Assembly: GCA_015680685.1 (NCBI GenBank)
Contig: MNCI01023875.1
Location: forward strand, 137,058-201,057
DNA: 64,000 nt
Source: Gnetum montanum
Lineage: Eukaryota > Streptophyta > Gnetopsida > Gnetales > Gnetaceae
Reading direction: 5' to 3'
The notes under the pieces were generated by a model. The model searched no databases, was not told the DNA's origin, and was given only the letters and a program-made list of their open reading frames with translations. Both the position numbers and the translations under genes were made by a program. Below, one piece after another: positions 57,900-64,000 of this stretch. Numbering within the stretch: position 1 is the stretch's first letter; the number at the start of each line of letters is the position of its first letter.

Positions 57900-58790
57900 A
57901 AATTAGCTTTGGATTAGATATTTGATGGGCACATGACCTTTACCACCACAACCCCAACATTCTATACAGGATGTATCAAGATTTAAAATTTTAAAATTCT
58001 TACTCTTTCCTTAGCTTTGGTGCTTGGTTGATTAAAGATTTTGCCTTTTCTTGCAAGTAATCTTTGAACTCTTCTTGACAAGAGGGCCAATTCATCCTCA
58101 CTATTCGCTTTATGTTCATGTGGATCCTTCTTCTTTGATGAATTCTTGAGAGCACTGGGCTTTTCCTTGATTGCACCTTCACTTATGAGATTCATCTCAT
58201 ATGCTATGAGTGCAATTTGTAGCTCTTAAAATTTTAGGACCGAAAAATTTCTGATTTTCCTTCTTGGTTGTTACCTTGGGTTTGAATTTGGACTGCAAGG
58301 TTGTTATCATTTTGATGATCACATCACTTTTAGTAAAATAATTTTCCATCCCTCAAATGACTACAACTAAATCATTGGTTCTAGAAAAATAATCATTTAT
58401 TTTCTCTTCCTCTTTCATTTTGAGTTTATCATACTCACTTTGTAACATTAGAAGTTTTGATTATTTGATAATAGATGTACCTTCATATGTTGCTTTTTTC
58501 CAAATTTATTTAGCAGTTTTGCACCCAACTACTCTAGTAAATTTAGATTTACTCAAAGCACAATAAAGAAAATCCTTTGCTTTTGAATTTAACATGAACT
58601 TATCTTTTTCATCTTGTGTTCATTTGCTTCTTGAATTGGTATCTCTAGTGGTGCTATCAATGGGTAGTGTGTAGCCTTCAAGAATATACTTCTAGACTTC
58701 AAACTCCATGGATTCAAAGAATCCTTGTATTCTAGCTTTCTAATTCATTAAGGCAATCCCATTGAACATAGAGGGCTTGGTATAGGATGT
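57900..58790 (-). pseudogene. Copia gag (UBN2 type) with CCHC knuckle, element I
   Basis: The minus strand reads PSMFNG, KARIQGFFESMEFEV, DFLYCALSKSKFTRVVGCKT, AK-stop-IWKKA, LLMLQSEYDKLKMKEEEKIN and DYFSRTNDLVVVI. This is the full order of the Copia gag/UBN2 family (P.F.G..Y..W...M..F......W, AL......RV..C.TAKE.W, L...YE..KMK..ESI...F.R). Further on, near 57950, CWGCGGKGHVPIKY is a CCHC knuckle whose last C is Y. Gag forms the particle shell. Stops interrupt it. Readable gag begins almost at the edge of the E LTR at 58797. Confidence 0.8.
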
Positions 58791-58796
58791 CCCTTT

Positions 58797-59641
58797 TGAT
58801 GAATAGTGATGTACACCTACACTCGACCATACAAATCACTAAGACATTTACACATAATCTAGTCAAATTACATGGACCTATAGTTCTCCAATGCACTAGT
58901 TCCTCTAGGAAGTGAAATGGGCATTGAGAACATTCATTGTCTTTCCAACTACACTTGTGAAGCTCAAGTGTATGGTTTAAATGTAATTGAGGTACATGAT
59001 TTTTATCATTTTATATTTTATAAGTTTAATTTCTTACAAAAAGAATGAAAAGTAAAGTAATTTAAGATATAATTCAATGACTACCTAGCTAGCCTAACAC
59101 AAGTACTTATCCTACTTTCCTGGACACTTTTTGAACACATATACCATCGTTGGGCTACCAAATGTTAAGCGTTGTTGGGTTACCAAGCACTATATGTATG
59201 CTCGAAGTGGTTGTGCTTGTGTTCATTAACAACTAGAAATTAATTGCTTAATTAAAATGCATTAAAGTAAAGTGCATTAAAGAAAGCTTTAATCTATTAT
59301 CAATGCTACAAGGATTATCAAAAGAGTTCATTTTATTCTTATCACACTGTTGCACTTAGGTAAATTAGTGTTTAAACAAAGATCGATACACACTTAGACT
59401 CCTACTATGGGCACTTAGAAAATATTCTAACTTTGAAGAAAGCAAATTGCAAGATCTTTGCTACTTTGACTAAAAAACTATATGAAGATCATGAGCCTAG
59501 GTGCTATATTTATATGTCGGTGTATATCCAACGATATTGGATATATGACATCATATCTGGGCTCTAACATTGGATACCTGAACTTAAGGCTTTAACATCA
59601 GATACCCAATGTGGGAGCATGAGCAAAAATGTGATTTATTA
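58797..59641 (-). repeat. 3' LTR of element E
   Basis: On the minus strand cgtggaggta precedes TAATAAATCACA (TGATG with a change), and the LTR ends ctattCATCA at 58797. R and U5 resemble the D-like LTRs at 2351 and 39479. A TATA box (catataaatatagc) lies near 59505 on the minus strand. Confidence 0.8.
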
Positions 59642-61299
59642 TACCTCCACGACTAAATGAAAACTTGTCCTGAAGTGTAGAAGAGGAGGAACAAATTTCT
59701 TACAAAATATTAGGTAGGTATGTGATTATTGAGTGACATACAAATTGACTAGATGGAACAAAAAACCTCTAAGTGCGCAAGTGTACAAAGGTATAATCTT
59801 TAAAAAATTAGGTGTTTATAATAAGAGAAGTGAACACCTTAGGTAACACTGATATCCAACACCTCTTAGTAGCCAAAGAGTGAGAGAGAAGATCCAATGA
59901 TCATGAGAAATCTACATCATGTGGTACTGCTTCATCATCCTTGGTGAAGATATTCTCACTTCCAATCCATGCTTCCCATTGTAATCACAACAGAATCGTG
60001 AATTAGTATGTAATATGTAACACATAGCTATGAAAAGCCTTATCTCATTGGTGGTTACACTCAGCTAAGTTGTGATTGTGGCACATTGATTCCTTTAAAA
60101 GTTTTAGCAGGAAGGTTGAAAAATAGGGTAAAATAGATAAGTGGTCCATTGAATTTGAAAAAGTTCAACATAAGAAAATATTTGAAGAGGGTGTAAGAAT
60201 TCACCATAATAAAAGGGAAAGTTCACTGAAAATTGTTATGAAGATTTGCGCAATTGGATGTCATTGATGAGGTACATAAAATAATTTGATTGTAAGAGTG
60301 TCTAAGGGTAAAGAACTTAACTAATCCAACCAAAAGTTATGCAAGTGGGTCCTTTGCTAAGCAGAAATAGGGCTTTTATGCCCTTACATAACTTGAAACC
60401 AAAGAGTCCATGGACTTTGTGGATGATTAATGGTTACAAAAGGTTAAGTACAAAATCTTGAAAGAAACTACCTAAGAATTCTAACACATCAAACTAGAAC
60501 ATCGAATAAGAACATGAAACCAATAGTGATGTGAAATATGGAAAGCATAGATGGATGAGAGAAAGTGGAATGGAGTTCTTGATTAAGGTCACATGATGTC
60601 CCTTGTGGATTTTTTGGTTAAATGACTAGATAAGATCCATCATTAATCTAGACTAAAACCAACCTCATTCAGTGACTTCACATCACCATTCTAAGACCAT
60701 TCCATCACCCAGAGACATAAGAGTGCATCCAAAAAACAACCACCATTCCTTATTAAAGAAGAAAAGAGAAGTAAAAAGTGAGGAAGGGCCTTAGTTAGAG
60801 GAGACCTTAAGGCATGGGTAAGATGTCTTTCTAGATCCATAACTAGTGCTTATAGCCCATTTATTTTGTCTAAGGGGTGTGCTTTAAATTTCCATCATTT
60901 GTTTTTGAAATGGGAACCACACCATGTAAAGACTTATTCAACTTTCTTTTATTATTCAACACAGAATGGTAAGAAATCCATGAAGGTACACATGCACCCA
61001 GGCAAATATAAAGGCAGAAAAAAATACTAAATCCCCTTGAAGTTACACCTTGTTCAAACCTTTGAATCTTTTCTAATTCTAGAAACTACTAAAGTCGCAA
61101 GTTTGTTAAAGTTTTGTTAATGAAAAAGGAACTGCACGTTTCCAAAACAAGGAAAACCATAAAGATTGTGGATGGGTGGATGTTGTGGAATCACTACCTG
61201 TTGCATGATAAAGAAACCATGTCCTAATCATCCATAATGAAATTGAAAGCCATATTCCAGACTCCAACAATCAAATAACAAAATAGTACATGCCACCAT
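59642..61299 (-). other. 3' noncoding region of element E
   Basis: Block 60840-60895 matches A at 19070-19125 (aaagcacaccccttaga...aagcact(a/g)gttatgga). No extra ORF like that of C or D is visible between here and the LTR. Confidence 0.6.
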
Positions 61300-61560
61300 T
61301 AAGCAATGCATTACCACTGTACCTAGCACTTATTAACAAAAAGTTAGAAAATGACACCAAAATAAAAGAAAATATAAAAGAAGGTCTAAAATATTCAAGA
61401 AATAGCAAATGTATTAATGATGGTATAAAACAAAAATTAGAAAAGATTAATAACATGAAAACAAAAAGATGTAAAATATAGAATGTGTAAAACAAAAAAT
61501 GTGTAAAATGAAAAGTTGAAAAACTGAGGAGTTGCTTATATAGTTAGCATGGGTGGCCAT
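61300..61560 (-). repeat. T-rich tract of element E
   Basis: On the minus strand (ttttgttttacacatt)-like units; just upstream gtgggggagatggccaccca matches A at about 18338. This fixes the homology of the two elements. Confidence 0.75.
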
Positions 61561-61639
61561 CTCCCCCACAACCAAGTTGAAGGGAGAAGATTTGAAATAT
61601 CGAGCATGGTTGTCCATCTAATGAGGCATTTGCTGTATT

Positions 61640-61930
61640 AGTTGGCCTAGGCTTATGGAAAGGTTTGATTTGTTGGATGTTGACTAATTGTTTTTTATCT
61701 AGGCTCTTAGGATTTTAGATCATCATGGCCCTAGAAGAAAAGTTTCATAAATAATGTAAGGTCCTTTCCACAATGTTTAAAACTTAGTTTGTTGAGGTAC
61801 ATGTGTGGGGTTCTAGTGGAGAACCTCATCTCTTGTTTGAAAATTGAGTTTTCTAATTTTAAGGTCATGGTGCTTTTTGTTGTAGGCCTTGTGCAACTCG
61901 TTAGATGATAAGGCAAAGCACTGTTGACAT
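61640..61930 (-). pseudogene. Gypsy integrase C-terminus, element E
   Basis: The minus strand reads LSSNELHKAYNKKHHDLKIR, KLNFQTRDEVLH, a stop, NPTHVPQQTKF, a stop, TLWKGPYIIYETFLLG. This is the end of a Gypsy integrase: AYNKK..... F..GD.VL.......KF...W.GPY.I. The integrase inserts the cDNA into the host chromosome; this part follows the catalytic core. The DDE core and reverse transcriptase should lie upstream but are not readable. Stops show it is inactive. It is the only trace of pol beyond protease in this retroelement superfamily in the window. Confidence 0.7.
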
Positions 61931-61960
61931 AATCAAACAAGCTAACTGAATCTCATATGT

Positions 61961-64000
61961 CAAGATCATGTAAGAACTCACTGCTATGATGAGTTACACC
62001 CCTACAATGATTCCAAGCTCATCCTATAAACAAAACTCTAAGAGAATAAGAAAAAAGATGAAATAATAGAGAGATTACAATAGGTCACATGAGGTAGTAA
62101 ATAAATATAGGTCATCATGAGGTACTATTAGCAAAACTTGAGAACTTTGTGTCTTTCCTTGCAGATTTGTACAAAGTCTATAGTGTTTTGAGATACTAAA
62201 GAGATAGAAGGTCATGTAGGCTCACTTGTTAAGGCTACAAAAGATCTTTCAACATCATGCATCTACTTAAATTTGTAAACAAAGGCAAATGAAGACTAAG
62301 AGCAAATAGATTAGCATTAGGTGTAATGTGATTTAAGGTAATAATAGTTGAACTAGGCATGGGTCATGTCTAAGGTGTTCTTGTAAGGTCTTGATCATGT
62401 CTTGAGCAAGTTAAGGTTCAAGCAAGAAACTTTCTTGATTGTTCAATGCTAGGAGTAAAGTTTCATGAAGCAATTAAAAGTACACATATTTACTTATGTT
62501 TTCTATTTTATTTTTTGTTTAATGAAATGTCATGGCCTTTATAAATTCAAGATTAAATGTGTTGAGTTCGCAACCACACCTAATTCGATGGCCCTTTGTT
62601 TGCAGACACAATGCAAACTATACCTCAAAATGTTCTATGGATTTGTAAATATGAAATCTATAGGTTAAAGGTATTGAACATAATAGTTCTTTAGTAAGCC
62701 CTGCTACCTAAACCCAAACAAGAGTTTGATCAAATATTATATTTATTTCTTTTTATAAAGTTAAATATAAATATACACTCAATAAAGTGATTAAATAATG
62801 TTAGAAAAATATATATTTTTATGCTGAATATTGACAACAAGATGTTCATTCTCAGTGTCTCTTTTTATGAGAACTTCTATAAAAATTTCCTTTATTAAGT
62901 TTCTTTTCTAAAAATTACCTTTATTAATGTAGATTTTATATAGTCAAATGTATATAGTTCTATTTTCTTGTAAAGGTTGAACCATATTTTCTTGGCAAGG
63001 AGTGCATTTGCAGTCTCTTTGAGTTATGGCCTAGTAAGAGGGTAATGTAGATGAACTAGTTAAATTTCATGTCCACAGTGAAATCTTGTTCAAAATATGT
63101 TATGCTTGTTGAGTCCCACTATAGTGACCTACCATTAGCTACTACTAGTGGGCCATGTATAATAAATGAGAAGTTTTGGCTTCTTTAACTGGAAATTAAG
63201 GAAAATTTTAAAAATAATTTGAATCCAAAACAATCCTTGCTCACCAATAACCCCAGCAAATCAAAGAAGATTTAAAAACTAATTTGATATGAAAATTAAA
63301 AAAAATTGAAACCAAAACGGTTTGTTTCACTGTAAAACATCAAGTGTAAAGGTTTGGTCAAACATGGAATCCTTTACATACAATGAGATAAAGTCTTAAA
63401 TTCAAGAGTCACAAGCATAGTTTGAGAAATTTGGGTTGCAATGCAACATTGAAGCCAATTCAAAATTGGATTGAATATTTAATCTAATACGGTTATATTT
63501 TTATTTATTTTTGAAGTTTACTATATTGTTTATTATTAAGTGTGATGTCAATAGAAAACTGAAATTTCTATATTTGATTTTTCATTCTAACTTAGCTCTT
63601 GGATGAAAAATATTAGAAATTGCAACTACCAACATAGGTGAATATAACTGCTGTATTTTGCTAATACTGACAATTTTTATTTGATTCTTACACCCATTTA
63701 TTCAGATTTTTCCAATCCAAGGACTCCCAATTTGCCGATCCAATCTGATTTTTGAATCTATGGTCACACCTAGGAGCCCTCTTAGCGTCTAGCAATGAAA
63801 AAATAAAAACTTTGACTTCAGGCCTTAGCAAACAAATCATAGTAAAGCAAGTCACCAAGTTCTCATGGCACGTGCCCTAAAGGATTGCTTGCTGTTAACT
63901 TATAAAACACATTGCAGATCTGATCCTTAACCTTTGACGACCCGCATTCGTCTACCAATTTCCCACGTTCGTCTAACAATTTGAAAAAAAGGTTCCGCCA
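61961..64000. other. Unannotated AT-rich end of window
   Basis: I see no LTR ends, coding motif or match to the other elements. Open frames such as 62465-62668 (plus) look random. Confidence 0.35.

Larger units (their letters stand above)
53399..58796 (-). mobile_element. Copia-type LTR element I: gag plus extra ORF, no visible pol
   Basis: The minus strand shows, in order: UBN2-type gag, zinc knuckle, a coil-rich stretch, a promoter-like block, an extra ORF and a 3' LTR. I found no integrase, reverse transcriptase or RNase H motif between gag and LTR. The 5' LTR is not seen: element E begins at 58797, a few codons upstream of readable gag. Numerous stops make it inactive. Confidence 0.65.
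58797..61960 (-). mobile_element. 3' part of LTR element E (A-related), minus strand
   Basis: A 3' LTR (58797-59641), polypurine tract, noncoding 3' region, T-rich tract and integrase C-terminus lie in this order on the minus strand. Several noncoding blocks match element A. Unlike A and C, integrase sequence survives. Upstream of about 61960 I can no longer follow it, so the element is truncated there or decayed beyond reading. Confidence 0.75.

Noticed and set aside
61975-62010. tgatgagttacacccctaca as the end of another minus-strand LTR
   Set aside because: Only about 20 bases resemble the LTR end. No primer site lies on one side and no LTR body on the other.

Overview
This window looks like intergenic DNA from a large plant genome. 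A conifer or other gymnosperm is my best guess, but nothing here proves it. The sequence is AT-rich and I found no intact host gene. Almost everything I can explain is LTR retrotransposon sequence: nested, truncated or reduced to solo LTRs, with direct target-site duplications (TSDs) visible at several ends. Host genes appear only as fragments: the N-terminus of a FANCJ/RTEL1-type helicase, a TIR exon of a TIR-NBS-LRR resistance gene, the PSPG end of a UDP-glycosyltransferase, and a piece of a 4-coumarate:CoA-ligase-like enzyme. Two single Ns (22060, 56561) mark assembly joins.

Layout. 1-3217: 3' end of a TGATG...CATCA-type LTR element (D), with a decayed coiled-coil ORF and its 3' LTR. 4543-6000: minus-strand solo LTR (F1). 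6451-6903: helicase pseudogene. 7.4-21.6 kb: an old minus-strand Copia element (G), split by solo LTR J (8791-9973, TSD attat) and by a 10.3-kb Gypsy-like element A (10833-21167, TSD catac) that itself carries another F-type LTR. 21617-22059: an A-type LTR cut off at an N. 23-27 kb: low-copy-looking sequence with a TIR exon. 30.2 kb: UGT fragment. 31837-37084: tandem LTR-internal-LTR-internal-LTR array (H, TSD gtgta). 39260-40935: a solo LTR nested inside another LTR of the same family, each with its own TSD. 41.4-42.1 kb: ligase fragment and LINE-like tail. 43824-52520: complete Gypsy-like element C. 53399-58796: minus-strand Copia-type element I. 58797-61960: 3' part of minus-strand element E, related to A. 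61961-64000: nothing recognised.

How the pieces relate. A, C, D, E and the solo LTRs at 39-41 kb belong to one superfamily. Their LTRs begin TGATG and end CATCA and have a very short U3. They are preceded by a tcatgggggta-like polypurine tract, and A and C carry a primer site complementary to tRNA-Asp. A has gag and a protease relic, and E has the integrase C-terminus. C has gag but no protease, reverse transcriptase or integrase. In its place is a single-frame, roughly 930-codon ORF for a protein with a globular N-terminal part and a long coiled-coil-like tail; D carries a decayed homologue. Just upstream of that ORF, C has a small block that repeats the palindromic motifs and TATA box of its own LTR. 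The unrelated Copia-type element I shows the same design: gag, no visible pol, an extra ORF, and an upstream block rich in the motif of its own LTR U3. This repeated plan, a pol-less element with an extra ORF behind an LTR-like internal promoter, is the most interesting feature of the window.
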